The notes: generated by a model not told the origin, from the sequence alone. A stretch of DNA of 64,000 nucleotides from an uncultured Verrucomicrobia subdivision 3 bacterium (GCA_937890005.1 CALBZA010000064.1:19965-83964); one strand, 5' to 3'; numbered from the stretch's first letter, positions 35,418 to 43,774 are shown. Translations and numbers: made by a program.

Positions 35418-36488
35418 TTACGTCAGGGCGCCATTTGCACCGTTGCGTTCCATCTGACGTTGCTGACGGCGCACCGCGCGAAGATGGCTGTAGCCAACGA
35501 GTCGCTGGCGCTGCTCATCCCAGAGCCGGAACGTGAAGGACTTGAGACTTCCCAGCAATGTCACCGGCGGCACCGTCTGGAAGAGCGGTTCGGCGTTGTG
35601 ACATTTCTCGAGATGATAGTTGGGGATTCGCGGGCTGAGATGGTGAATGTGGTGGAATCCGATATTGCCCGAGAACCACTGGAGAATCTTCGGGAGCTTG
35701 TAGAACGAACTTCCCTTCAACGCAGCCGTCGCGTAATCCCAGTCATCGCCCCGCTGCCAGTAAACACCTTCGAACTGGTGCTGCACATAGAACAGCCAGA
35801 CACCGGCTGAACCGGCCACGCCAACAACGATCAGCTGGATGATCAGGTAGGCTTTGAGACCGAAAACTGTGATGAGGCTGGTGGCCATCAGCAACAGCGC
35901 GAGGTTGGTTGCGTAAACAGAAATGGTTTCCTTGTGACCGGCCTTTGGCGCCGAAAAGCGCTGCATGATCAGGAACAGGAACAGCGGCGCGAGCAGGAAG
36001 AGAACGACCGGATTGCGCGCCATGCGATACGCGAATTTCTTCCAGATCGACGCTTCGAGATATTCCTGCACGGTCAGCGTCCAGACATCGCCCGTTCCGC
36101 GGCGATCCAGATCGCCTGCGGTGGAATGGTGGATTGCGTGTTCCCAGCGCCAGTGGAAATAAGGCGTGAAGGTCAGCAGCCCGGTGATGGCGCCGAGAAA
36201 ATGATTCGCCTTCTGAGAACGGAAAAACGATCCATGGCCGCAATCGTGGAAGATGATGAAGATGCGGACGAGAAAACCGCCTGCGAGAATGGCCAGCGGC
36301 ACGGTGAGCCACCAGGAGATCTTGTAGGTGAAATACATCAGGACCCAGAGGCCGATGTACGGAATCAATGTGTTAACGGTTTGCCAGAGGCTGGCTGCAA
36401 GTGACGGCTGCTGGTAGCGAGCCACAACTTTTTTCCAATCACTTGCCTGTGTTTCAACGGCCCCGGAGCGGGTTTCTGTCTTTGTCAT
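35418..36488 (-). CDS. Membrane fatty acid desaturase
   Basis: A 356-residue integral membrane di-iron desaturase that introduces double bonds into acyl chains of membrane lipids. All three histidine boxes are present: HDCGH, HAIHH and HHIHH, with membrane segments grouped as expected for the acyl-lipid delta-9/delta-12 class. The start MTKTETRS at 36486-36488 was chosen over one ten codons upstream. The 270-bp intergenic region upstream holds divergent signals for the FNR-linked cluster. Confidence 0.93.
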   Translation of the reverse strand: MTKTETRSGAVETQASDWKKVVARYQQPSLAASLWQTVNTLIPYIGLWVLMYFTYKISWWLTVPLAILAGGFLVRIFIIFHDCGHGSFFRSQKANHFLGAITGLLTFTPYFHWRWEHAIHHSTAGDLDRRGTGDVWTLTVQEYLEASIWKKFAYRMARNPVVLFLLAPLFLFLIMQRFSAPKAGHKETISVYATNLALLLMATSLITVFGLKAYLIIQLIVVGVAGSAGVWLFYVQHQFEGVYWQRGDDWDYATAALKGSSFYKLPKILQWFSGNIGFHHIHHLSPRIPNYHLEKCHNAEPLFQTVPPVTLLGSLKSFTFRLWDEQRQRLVGYSHLRAVRRQQRQMERNGANGALT

Positions 36489-36711
36489 GTTAATTGCGGC
36501 TCCAAACTGAGAATCCAATCCAATCGGGGTGACGCGGCGCTACAGTAGAGTACTATCGCGAACTCGGCAACGGGCAACCCCAACTATTTTTTGTCTTTTT
36601 GCGTGACGGCTGAAGGAGGGGCGAAGGTTACGTCGGTTCGATTTTCTTCAGAACGGTTCTGTGATTGAAACAGCACAAATTGCGCTGGAAGCGGGCCCAT
36701 GCGCGTTTCTC

Positions 36712-36725
36712 TTGATTTGGGTCAA
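36712..36725. promoter_or_regulatory. FNR/NNR-like binding site upstream of the cupin cluster
   Basis: TTGAT TTGG GTCAA matches the FNR/CRP-family consensus TTGAT-N4-ATCAA at nine of ten positions. Its centre is 41 bp before the cupin ATG at 36760, so if it acts at the usual -41.5, transcription would start at or next to that ATG (near-leaderless), or the start codon is further in. The location fits oxygen- or nitric-oxide-responsive activation of the genes downstream. Confidence 0.55.
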
Positions 36726-36759
36726 ATCGCAAAACCTGCTGCTGTGCAACAGTGACCGC

Positions 36760-37152
36760 ATGAACGAAAAGCCAGTCATTGATGCGTCACAGGAAAAGGT
36801 TGTTTTGCTCGATCAGGAAACCCGGTTCGCGCCCAACGGAATTGTGAGCCGCACGCTTTTGCGAACGGACAACATGCGGGTGGTGCTGTTCGGATTTTCG
36901 GAAGGGCAGGAGCTGACGGAACACACTTCAACGCAGCACGCTCTGGTTCAGATTCTTTCGGGCGAATGTGAGTTTTCTCTCGCCGGAAAACCAAACCAGC
37001 TCAAGGCCGGCGACATGGTTTACATGCCACCGGGTCTCGCGCACGCGGTTCGAGCGACGAAACAGTTCTCGATGCTTCTGACGCTTTCCAAGCCGGTCTC
37101 CGGCATCCCCGGTCGCATTGCCGGATCGGTGTCATCGTTCGCAACAGTGTGA
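36760..37152 (+). CDS. Small cupin-fold protein
   Basis: A 130-residue single-domain cupin. The beta-barrel motifs are GQELTEHTSTQHALVQILSG and KAGDMVYMPPGLAHAV; the metal-ligand set is EHxxxxH plus a C-terminal His. It is first in a tight cluster with DUF2249 and a heme-copper-oxidase-like gene. Such cupins occur near denitrification and nitrosative-stress genes. The start at 36760 is chosen over an upstream ATG at 36661 because the added 33 residues are not cupin-like and include the FNR-like site. Confidence 0.8.
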   Translation: MNEKPVIDASQEKVVLLDQETRFAPNGIVSRTLLRTDNMRVVLFGFSEGQELTEHTSTQHALVQILSGECEFSLAGKPNQLKAGDMVYMPPGLAHAVRATKQFSMLLTLSKPVSGIPGRIAGSVSSFATV

Positions 37153-37159
37153 GGCACTC

Positions 37160-37660
37160 ATGAAAACTGAAGTTCTCGATCTGAGAGAGGACCTGCGCAA
37201 AGGGCTCGCGCCATTTGCAAAAATCATGACCGCAGCGGGAAAGGTGCAGCCGGGAGATGCGCTCGTTCTGAAGACACCGTTTAAACCGGTGCCTCTGTTC
37301 AAGGTGATGGAACACAAGGGGTTCACGAGCGAGGTGTTGAAGAATGCCGCCGGCGATTGGGAAATTCAGTTCACGCGCAAAGGCGACGTTGTCGTTCAAC
37401 CGCCGGTTGAATCGACGTGCGGATGCTCCGCCCCCGTACCGGAGAAGGTGATCGAAGTGAATGCGCGTGGACTTCAGCCGCCCCAGCCGCTCGTCACGAT
37501 CCTCGAGGCGGTTTCAAACCTGCCTGAAAACACGGCGCTTCTGGCGCGAACGGACCGGCGTCCGATGCACCTTTATCCCGAACTCGAACTACGAGGATTT
37601 ACCAGCCACACCGAGGAACAACCCGATGGAAGCTACATTACCTATATCCAGCGCGCTTAA
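37160..37660 (+). CDS. Tandem DUF2249 protein
   Basis: A 166-residue protein with two DUF2249 domains. Each has the TusA-like pattern: LDLREDLRKGLAPFAKIMTA then GDALVLKTPFKPVPLFKVME; and VNARGLQPPQPLVTILEAV then LLARTDRRPMHLYPELELRG. The linker contains CGCS, possibly metal- or thiol-reactive. It begins 8 bp after the cupin and overlaps the next gene by 35 bp. DUF2249 proteins accompany denitrification and Fe-S genes; their activity is undefined. Confidence 0.85.
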   Translation: MKTEVLDLREDLRKGLAPFAKIMTAAGKVQPGDALVLKTPFKPVPLFKVMEHKGFTSEVLKNAAGDWEIQFTRKGDVVVQPPVESTCGCSAPVPEKVIEVNARGLQPPQPLVTILEAVSNLPENTALLARTDRRPMHLYPELELRGFTSHTEEQPDGSYITYIQRA

Positions 37661-39050
37661 ACCCGCGCCGCGGGCCACTCCAACCACCGCAGCGTCCGGA
37701 GTCACCGCCGCGTCCATCACGCTGCCGCTTCGTTTCATGCTTGCGGGGCTTGCGGCCCTGACGTTGGGAATGGCGTGGATCATTCTGCAGCCTTCGATTT
37801 TATCCACGTATCACTACAACCAGGATGTGATTGCAGCGACGCATCTGTTCGTGCTCGGCTGGATCAGCACTGTGGTGATGGGGGCGATGTATCAGCTGGT
37901 TCCTGTGGCGCTCGAGACGAGACTTTACAGTGAGCGCCTGGCGAAATGGCAGTTCGTGTTTCACGTCGTTGGTTTCGTGGGGATGGTCTGGATGTTCCGC
38001 GAATGGAACATGAAACAGGTCGGACATTTCGGTTGCGTGCTCGGATTCGGAGTGCTGCTGTTCGTGTTCAACATCGCCCGCACGCTGCTGCGCGTGCCGA
38101 AGTGGAATGTGGTGGCTCATTCGATTGCGTCCGCGATCGGATGGATTTCGCTTACGATCCTGGCGGGGCTGGCTCTCGCGACTGCCAAATGCACGATCGA
38201 TTTCGAGGCGGAAACCGTCAGCAACTGGGCCCTCGCAGTGGACCGCGTGGCGTCTTCAATCCGTCGATTCGATCCCATCGGCGCCATGCACGCGCATGCG
38301 CACCTTGGAGTGATCGGTTTCTTCATCATGCTGATCGTCGGCGTGTCCTACAAACTGGTGCCGATGTTCACCCTGAGCGAAGTGCAGAACCGCTTTCGTG
38401 CGGCGGCGTCCGTGATCCTGTTGAACATCGGTCTCGCCGGAGCATTCTTCTGCATCCTGTTGAGAAGTCCGCTGAAGATCGTTTTCGCTGTGATCATTGC
38501 TGCTGCACTGGCGATCTATGGATGGGAACTCATCGCCATTCTGCGCGCCAGGAAACGCGGGCCGCTCGACTGGGGCATCCGATATTTTCTGACAGCCGTC
38601 GCGTTTCTGGTGCCGCTGTCATTTCTGGGAATCGTGCTGTCGGTGCATTCGCTTCCGCTGACGGCGTTCACCGGTCAGCTGGAGAATGTGTATGGCTTTG
38701 TCGGACTGATCGGCGTGGTGTCCTTTGCGATCATTGGAATGCTCTACAAGATTGTTCCCTTCCTGATCTGGTTCGGCACTTACAGCAAACACATCGGCCG
38801 CGCGAAGGTGCCGGCGCTGGCGGACATGTATTCGGCGAAGCTTCAGGCATTGGGATTCTGGAGCTTTCTGACCGGGCTGCTGGTGACAACCAGTGGAATT
38901 CTCCTGAGCCAGGCGACTGTTGTGCGCATCGGCGGGGTTCTTCTTCTGGCGACGGTCATCACGCTCCTTGTGAACATCGGCAGCATGGTGCGCCATTATT
39001 TCAGTCCGCAACTGGCTTCCTTCAAGCCTGCAGCTTCCTCCATCAAATGA
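37626..39050 (+). CDS. Heme-copper-oxidase-like 12-TM membrane protein
   Basis: A 474-residue polytopic protein with about 12 membrane segments. Helices contain conserved His in the manner of oxidase/NO-reductase subunit I: AATHLFVLGWISTVVMGAMY and AHAHLGVIGFFIMLIVGVSY. However, the HPEVY-type CuB motif of true terminal oxidases is missing, so it is better described as oxidase-related (NnrS/CcoN-like) than as an oxidase. A heme role is inferred. The start MEATLPISS lies inside the previous gene (35-bp overlap); its stop overlaps the DUF59 gene (ATGA). Confidence 0.7.
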   Translation: MEATLPISSALKPAPRATPTTAASGVTAASITLPLRFMLAGLAALTLGMAWIILQPSILSTYHYNQDVIAATHLFVLGWISTVVMGAMYQLVPVALETRLYSERLAKWQFVFHVVGFVGMVWMFREWNMKQVGHFGCVLGFGVLLFVFNIARTLLRVPKWNVVAHSIASAIGWISLTILAGLALATAKCTIDFEAETVSNWALAVDRVASSIRRFDPIGAMHAHAHLGVIGFFIMLIVGVSYKLVPMFTLSEVQNRFRAAASVILLNIGLAGAFFCILLRSPLKIVFAVIIAAALAIYGWELIAILRARKRGPLDWGIRYFLTAVAFLVPLSFLGIVLSVHSLPLTAFTGQLENVYGFVGLIGVVSFAIIGMLYKIVPFLIWFGTYSKHIGRAKVPALADMYSAKLQALGFWSFLTGLLVTTSGILLSQATVVRIGGVLLLATVITLLVNIGSMVRHYFSPQLASFKPAASSIK

Positions 39051-39364
39051 ACACAACTCCCATTGTCACCAACGAAGACACCGTTCTTGAAGCCCTCCGC
39101 CAGGTGATCGATCCCGAGATCGATTGCAACATCGTCGATCTGGGGCTCGTTTACAGCATCGCGATGGATGAGGGTGTTCTTACGGTGAAGATGACTCTTA
39201 CGACGCCCGGTTGTCCGATGCATGAAACCATTTGCTGGGGCGTGAAGAACGTTCTGTCAGGAATGCCGGGTGTGCGGGACGTGGAGGTGGAACTTGTGTG
39301 GGATCCGCCCTGGCATCCTTCCATGATGACCGAACAGGGCAGGGCGATCACCGGCGCGCGATAA
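39047..39364 (+). CDS. DUF59/MIP18-family Fe-S cluster assembly factor
   Basis: A 105-residue protein of the PaaD/SufT/MIP18 family, which assists Fe-S cluster maturation. The family signature is clear: ALRQVIDPEIDCNIVDLGLV and LTTPGCPMHETI with the conserved Cys, followed by VRDVEVELVWDPPW. It overlaps the oxidase-like gene by 4 bp (ATGA). Its place here suggests maturation of a metal cofactor used by the cluster. Confidence 0.9.
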   Translation: MNTTPIVTNEDTVLEALRQVIDPEIDCNIVDLGLVYSIAMDEGVLTVKMTLTTPGCPMHETICWGVKNVLSGMPGVRDVEVELVWDPPWHPSMMTEQGRAITGAR

Positions 39365-39389
39365 GACAACTTCAATTTCAAAAACCAAC

Positions 39390-39695
39390 ATGAATACTGA
39401 CAACAAATATTCGATCGGCCCCGACCGGGTGCTCGACGTTCGTGAAATTCCATGCTCCATCAAGCACGGTTTGATCCTTCAATCTTTTCGGGATCTGGCT
39501 GTGGGCGAGCATTTCATCCTTGTGAACGGTCACGATCCGGTTCCGCTCTACTACCAGTTTTCCGCGGAATGGCCGGGAACGTTTGCCTGGGAACATCAAC
39601 TCCGGCTTCCTGAGGAAGTCCGCGTGAAGATCACCAAAATCAAAGACCTGCCGAACGCGGCGGAACATCTGACCGCCTGCCCCGCTACAACATAA
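39390..39695 (+). CDS. Single-domain DUF2249 protein
   Basis: A 101-residue protein: LDVREIPCSIKHGLILQSFR, then GEHFILVNGHDPVPLYYQF and GTFAWEHQL, matching DUF2249. It has a Cys in the CSIKH motif like TusA-type sulfur carriers, but no sulfur-transfer role is shown. It lies 25 bp after the DUF59 gene and ends the cluster at a terminator. Confidence 0.88.
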   Translation: MNTDNKYSIGPDRVLDVREIPCSIKHGLILQSFRDLAVGEHFILVNGHDPVPLYYQFSAEWPGTFAWEHQLRLPEEVRVKITKIKDLPNAAEHLTACPATT

Positions 39696-39730
39696 GGCGG
39701 ATCGAAACAGACCCTGTCCTTCCATGGTGC

Positions 39731-39771
39731 TGCGCCCGCGCCAGCCTGCCTGCGCGGGCGCATGAGTTTTT
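39731..39771 (+). terminator. Terminator of the cupin-DUF2249 cluster
   Basis: A perfect 10-bp GC-rich stem (TGCGCCCGCG / CGCGGGCGCA) with a 12-nt loop, followed by TGAG and five Ts, 35 bp after the DUF2249 stop. Confidence 0.75.
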
Positions 39772-39793
39772 GCGGATTCACTGCGAAAAAGGG

Positions 39794-39814
39794 CGCTTTT
39801 GTCAGACAAAAGCG
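39794..39814. promoter_or_regulatory. Perfect 21-bp palindrome upstream of unknown gene
   Basis: CGCTTTTGTC-A-GACAAAAGCG is a perfect inverted repeat with a single central base, 55 bp before the ATG of the next gene. It is not followed by a T-tract, and the short loop makes an RNA hairpin unlikely, so an operator for a dimeric regulator is the better reading. Confidence 0.5.
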
Positions 39815-39869
39815 GACAAGTTCTGAACAAATGCGGCTTTCCGGGGAGTTTTTCTCTTCCAATTGAACC

Positions 39870-40229
39870 ATGGGGTCTTATCCTACGTTCGTGACCGTTG
39901 ACATGTTCAAAGACGAGATGGCGCAAGCCATGAAGGCGTACGAAATGTACGTCATCTGCATCGACAAAACCCCCGAGGAGTTTCAGGCTTCGCTGGTTTC
40001 GCTCGTGATCAAGGCGATGAAGGCATTTGAAAGCCGCGGACCACAATTGCGGCACGGCATCGCGCTGGACAGATACATGACGGTGATCCTCAGCCAGAGC
40101 GATGGTCCCCGCCCGCTGTGTGGCATTTATTTCAACCTCCATTCGCCCTACCAGAAGCAGGCGCTCGCAAAATCGACAGCTCCGGTTTCTGAAACAATCG
40201 GGGAACGGCGGAAGACTTCGGAAGCGTAA
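39870..40229 (+). CDS. Conserved-looking hypothetical protein
   Basis: A 119-residue protein of unknown function. It has a compact alpha/beta composition without signal peptide or membrane segment (EMAQAMKAYEMYVICIDKTP; VTVDMFKDEM), with a polar Lys/Arg/Ser-rich tail. Coding is supported by its length, the palindrome upstream and a terminator 20 bp after the stop. No family was recognised. Its proximity to the FNR-linked cluster may be incidental, since a terminator separates them. Confidence 0.65.
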   Translation: MGSYPTFVTVDMFKDEMAQAMKAYEMYVICIDKTPEEFQASLVSLVIKAMKAFESRGPQLRHGIALDRYMTVILSQSDGPRPLCGIYFNLHSPYQKQALAKSTAPVSETIGERRKTSEA

Positions 40230-40248
40230 TCCTTTTCCAAATTTTGAA

Positions 40249-40286
40249 GCCTGATTCAGGAACGTCCTGAATCAGGCTTTGCATTT
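40249..40286 (+). terminator. Hairpin terminator after the hypothetical gene
   Basis: A perfect 13-bp stem (GCCTGATTCAGGA / TCCTGAATCAGGC) with a 3-nt loop, then TTTGCATTT. It also precedes the convergent lipoprotein gene and may serve both strands. Confidence 0.8.
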
Positions 40287-40320
40287 GAGGAGAAAGCTTT
40301 CGAGAACAAGGGGCAGCAAA

Positions 40321-40779
40321 TCAACGATCGCGAACTTCGTCACCGATCCTGGCTTCGCCGGCTGTGATGTCAGCGACGGTGCTGTCCTCGCGTTGCGGAG
40401 GTGTCACGAGCAGTTCGCCCACTTTGAGTCCGTCACGGTAAACGTTCAGGCGCTGATCGGGTTTCGCCATCTGGCCGACGGGAAACGTTACGACCACAAA
40501 ACGAAGATTCGAATTCACGGAACTGATTTTGCCGGTGATTCCTTCGGCGGGTGTGACAATGGGCTGCGAAGAACCTGACGGTGAATTTTCTTGTGCAGCC
40601 GGGGCTGCTGCGACGGTTTGAGCTGGTTCAGGCTGTGCTGGAGGGGCGACGTTCGCGCGAACGGGTGTGCGCGATGTCGGTTGGTAAGCTTCGAAGACAG
40701 GGTCACCTCCGCGCTTTCCGGAACAGCCCACCACCATCAGCGCAGCCAGAATACTTGCAAACCGACAACCAGTTCTCAT
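40321..40779 (-). CDS. Small lipoprotein of unknown function
   Basis: A 152-residue protein with a lipoprotein signal (FASILAALMVVGCS). A Pro/Ala/Gln-rich linker precedes a C-terminal beta domain (ITGKISSVNSNLRFVVVTFP; RLNVYRDGLKVGELLVTPPQ; VADITAGEARIGDEV). That domain looks like the small flagellar-assembly-T/SH3-like beta module found in many verrucomicrobial exported proteins. The start MRTGCRFAS at 40779 is taken over one 12 codons upstream. Function unknown. Confidence 0.75.
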   Translation of the reverse strand: MRTGCRFASILAALMVVGCSGKRGGDPVFEAYQPTSRTPVRANVAPPAQPEPAQTVAAAPAAQENSPSGSSQPIVTPAEGITGKISSVNSNLRFVVVTFPVGQMAKPDQRLNVYRDGLKVGELLVTPPQREDSTVADITAGEARIGDEVRDR

Positions 40780-40816
40780 GGGCTGGAGTAAAGTATCCGA
40801 GCGGCGGCGCGTCAAT

Positions 40817-41182
40817 TCACTTTTCCGTAATTACCGTGTCGTCGTGTTCGTATGCGGGCGCGCAACAACAGAGCAGGCGCAGGACGTCGTTGCCGGTGTT
40901 CCACAACTTGTGACGCGCTCCCGGCGGAATAGCAATGGCGTCGCCCTCCTTCACTTCGCACAGTTCGTTTTCAATTTTCATCCGACCCTGACCGTGCGTG
41001 ATGTAGTAAATCTCCTCCGCTTTCGGATGATAATGTTCCTGCGTGCTGCCGCCGACCGGGAGCCGCGCCTCGGCGAGACTTTGATTGCGGATCACGGAAT
41101 TGCGGTGGGCGAGCAGTTCGCGGATTTCCGATCCGTCCTTCGTGATAAAGGCGGGAACTTCATTGAGGTTTTTGATGTCCAT
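40817..41182 (-). CDS. Cupin-domain protein
   Basis: A 121-residue single cupin with the metal-binding set in QEHYHPKAEEIYYITHGQG and the second motif DAIAIPPGARHKLWN. A vicinal Cys triplet (LLCCCAP) near the C-terminus is unusual. It is 11 bp after the DMT transporter gene, so co-transcribed. Substrate unknown; small cupins of this size may be sugar epimerases, dioxygenases or binding proteins. Confidence 0.85.
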   Translation of the reverse strand: MDIKNLNEVPAFITKDGSEIRELLAHRNSVIRNQSLAEARLPVGGSTQEHYHPKAEEIYYITHGQGRMKIENELCEVKEGDAIAIPPGARHKLWNTGNDVLRLLCCCAPAYEHDDTVITEK

Positions 41183-41193
41183 GTTTTCTTCAG

Positions 41194-42117
41194 CTATTCG
41201 GGTGGAATGTTGGACGGCCGGATCAAACGTTGCCAGTTCGTCTGTCCGAGAATGACGCCGGAAACAATCAGCACCATTGCGATCCAGAACGTCACGCTGA
41301 GCGGTTCGTTCAGGCAGAAATAAGCCCAGGTGGTTGTGCTCAGCGGAATGAGATTGTTGAACAACAACACCTGGCTGGTCGGCCAGTGACGGAGCGCGTT
41401 GTTCCAGATCGCAAATGCGACGACGCCACCGGCCACGATGCAGTAGAGTTGAATCCACGCCACATCCGCGCGCCACGTGAGTCCGTTTTGAAACACCTCA
41501 AGCAATCCTGGAATCAGGAGAATCAAGCCCGCGCGCCACATGGTGTGTGCGCTGATTTCGACCCCGGAAAGGTGTGATCCGAGCGCGCGACATTGCCGGC
41601 CGTAGTTGGTCCAGAGCACGCTGACGGCGATGCCCAGCACTTCGCCGATCCAGCTGGTGCCGGTTGTCTTGAGCGCTGGCCAGAAAAGGACGAAGACGCC
41701 GACCAAAGCGAGGAACGCTGCGCCGTAACGTTGTGCTGTGCGCCAGCTGCGATCCGGCTTTCCTTCCCAGAGCAGTGCCCAGACCGGTGAGGCGCCGAGG
41801 TAAAGCGCGACGTGCGAGGCTGACGTGAAGCGCAGCGCCCAGTTGAAGCAGATGATGTAGATCGCGAGACTGAGCGCTCCGCGAAACCAGAGTTTGCGGC
41901 TGACATCAGCTTGAAGTGGTTGAGCTTTTCCGAGCCAGTTCGTCCAGCGAAGGATCGCGAGAAGCATCAGACCTGCGAAAGCAAATCGCGTCGCGCCGGT
42001 CCAGATGGGCGGCCAATAGCCGACGATGTAACGCGTGCCTGCATTGTTGCCGCCCCAAAGGAAAACGGCAAAGACGAGGCTTAATGCCAGACTGAAATCG
42101 GACTTGGTCCGGAACAC
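41194..42117 (-). CDS. DMT-superfamily (EamA) transporter
   Basis: A 307-residue inner-membrane protein with ten predicted membrane segments in two EamA repeats (LVFAVFLWGGNNAGTRYIV; AYFCLNEPLSVTFWIAMVLI). Members of the family export metabolites or amino acids; the substrate cannot be read from the sequence. It precedes the small cupin gene. Confidence 0.9.
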   Translation of the reverse strand: MFRTKSDFSLALSLVFAVFLWGGNNAGTRYIVGYWPPIWTGATRFAFAGLMLLAILRWTNWLGKAQPLQADVSRKLWFRGALSLAIYIICFNWALRFTSASHVALYLGASPVWALLWEGKPDRSWRTAQRYGAAFLALVGVFVLFWPALKTTGTSWIGEVLGIAVSVLWTNYGRQCRALGSHLSGVEISAHTMWRAGLILLIPGLLEVFQNGLTWRADVAWIQLYCIVAGGVVAFAIWNNALRHWPTSQVLLFNNLIPLSTTTWAYFCLNEPLSVTFWIAMVLIVSGVILGQTNWQRLIRPSNIPPE

Positions 42118-42129
42118 ATTTTTAATCAG

Positions 42130-42225
42130 GCGCGAGGCGTTGGGCTTCAGGCTTCAGGCACAAGCTCCAGGTTTTGGAATGTTGGCTATCGACTCCCGGC
42201 TGTTGGCTGTCCACTCACACTTCTT
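42130..42225. repeat. Degenerate word-repeat between DMT transporter and metG
   Basis: On the plus strand GGCTTCAGGCTTCAGGC is a direct tandem of a 7-bp word, followed by TTGGCTATCGACTCCCGGC and GTTGGCTGTCCACTC with related words. It ends inside the metG 3' end. The style matches the other short-word arrays of the window. Confidence 0.5.
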
Positions 42226-43774
42226 TCCGAGGAAACAGTGGTGCCGGGTCGCCAATCTGATGTCCCGCTGCCAGTCTGCCCCACGATGCGGCGCTGAACT
42301 GATTCGGCTCACTGCTCAACCCGAGCTGCGCGTAAATCTTGGTCGCTGTTCCCGGCAAAAATGGCCAGAGCAACACCGCGAGAATGCGGCACGTTTCGAC
42401 GAGGTTGTAGAGCACTTCATCAAGCCGTTTCGTCTGAGCCGGATCTTTCGCCAGCTTGAACGGTGCGGTTTGATCGACGTATTGATTTGCTCGCGTGATC
42501 AGTCCCCAGATCGACAGCAAGGCCGCTTGAAGTTCATTCGACTCCAGCAACGAACCGGTTTCCGCGATTGCCTTGTCGGCATCGCCCTTCAATTCACTGG
42601 AAGGTTCCGGCAGCACGCCATTGCGATACCGCTTCAGCATCGAGAGCGAACGATTCACAAGATTGCCAAGTCCGTTCGCCAGTTCAGCAGAATAACGCGC
42701 CTTGAATCCGGCGTCCGTCCAGTTGCCATCCGGACCAATCGCCAGTTCGCGCAACGCATAAAAGCGGAAGGCATCGACGCCCCATTCATCGATCACCGCC
42801 ACAGGGTCCACCACGTTTCCGGTGCTTTTGCTCATCTTCTGACCGTCCTTCTGCCACCAGCCATGAACGAGCAGTTGTTTCGGCAGGGGCAGCCCCATCG
42901 CCTTGAGCATGATCGGCCAATAGACGGCGTGGAACTTCACGATGTCCTTGCCGATGACATGAATGTCGGCGGGCCAGAGTTCGAGTTTTGAGTTTTCAGT
43001 TTTGAGTTTTGAGTTGGGAAGCGACGCGGTGATTCCTGGATCGCCGCAGCCGGCCGGGATGCTGATGTAGTTCACCAGCGCGTCGAACCAGACGTATGTG
43101 ACGAAATTCGGATCGAAGGGCAGGGGAATGCCCCAGTTCAAACGTGAAACCGGCCGTGTGATGCAGAGATCTTCCAGTGTGTTGTTGCGAAGAAATCCAA
43201 GCACTTCGTTGCGTCGATAGTCCGGTGCGATGAACGAAGGATTTTTCTCAATGTAATCGATCAGCCATGCCTGATGTTCCTTCAGCTTGAAGTAATAATT
43301 GTCTTCCTTCAGTTCGACGACTTCGCCGTAGGAAGGATCGAACGTTCCATCGGGCCGGCGATCTTTCTCGGTCAGGAATGTTTCCTCCTTGGTCGAGTAA
43401 AACCCGGTGTAGGTCGCTTTGTAAAAGTGCCCTTCCGCATGCAGCTTTGTGAGAATCGCCTGGACGGTTTCCTTGTGGCGGGAATCCGTGGTGCGTACGA
43501 AATCGTCGTTCGTGAGATTCAGTTTGCCGGCAAAGTTCTTCCAGATGATGGCGAGTTCGTCGCAGTAAGCCTGAGGCGACTTGCCTTCTGCAACGGCCGC
43601 TTGCTGGACTTTTTGTCCGTGTTCATCCAGTCCGGTCAGAAAATAAACTTTCTCGCCCAGGCTGCGTCGCGCGCGGGCGATCACGTCGGCGATGACCTTC
43701 TCGTACGCGTGGCCGAGATGCGGCTGGCCATTCACGTAGTCGATCGCAGTCGTGATGTAGAATCGTTTGCTCAT
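42215..43774 (-). CDS. metG: Methionyl-tRNA synthetase
   Basis: A 519-residue class I synthetase for tRNA-Met. The HIGH motif is HLGH (19-22) and KMSKS is at 313-317; the anticodon-binding helical domain follows. There is no C-terminal tRNA-binding extension, so it is the short form. Residues 254-266 (NSKLKTENSKLEL) form a low-complexity insertion just before the conserved WPADIHVIGKD, encoded by a heptamer repeat array. The start MSKRFYITTAIDYV is the conserved beginning of the family; longer frames run through repeat-like DNA. Confidence 0.95.
   Translation of the reverse strand: MSKRFYITTAIDYVNGQPHLGHAYEKVIADVIARARRSLGEKVYFLTGLDEHGQKVQQAAVAEGKSPQAYCDELAIIWKNFAGKLNLTNDDFVRTTDSRHKETVQAILTKLHAEGHFYKATYTGFYSTKEETFLTEKDRRPDGTFDPSYGEVVELKEDNYYFKLKEHQAWLIDYIEKNPSFIAPDYRRNEVLGFLRNNTLEDLCITRPVSRLNWGIPLPFDPNFVTYVWFDALVNYISIPAGCGDPGITASLPNSKLKTENSKLELWPADIHVIGKDIVKFHAVYWPIMLKAMGLPLPKQLLVHGWWQKDGQKMSKSTGNVVDPVAVIDEWGVDAFRFYALRELAIGPDGNWTDAGFKARYSAELANGLGNLVNRSLSMLKRYRNGVLPEPSSELKGDADKAIAETGSLLESNELQAALLSIWGLITRANQYVDQTAPFKLAKDPAQTKRLDEVLYNLVETCRILAVLLWPFLPGTATKIYAQLGLSSEPNQFSAASWGRLAAGHQIGDPAPLFPRKEV
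42977..43017. repeat. Heptamer tandem repeat inside metG
   Basis: Five contiguous 7-bp units read on the plus strand as GAGTTTT, GAGTTTT, CAGTTTT, GAGTTTT, GAGTTGG (42983-43017). They encode the NSKLKTENSKLEL insertion of the synthetase on the minus strand. The array plus flank is in frame, so the gene stays open. Confidence 0.85.
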
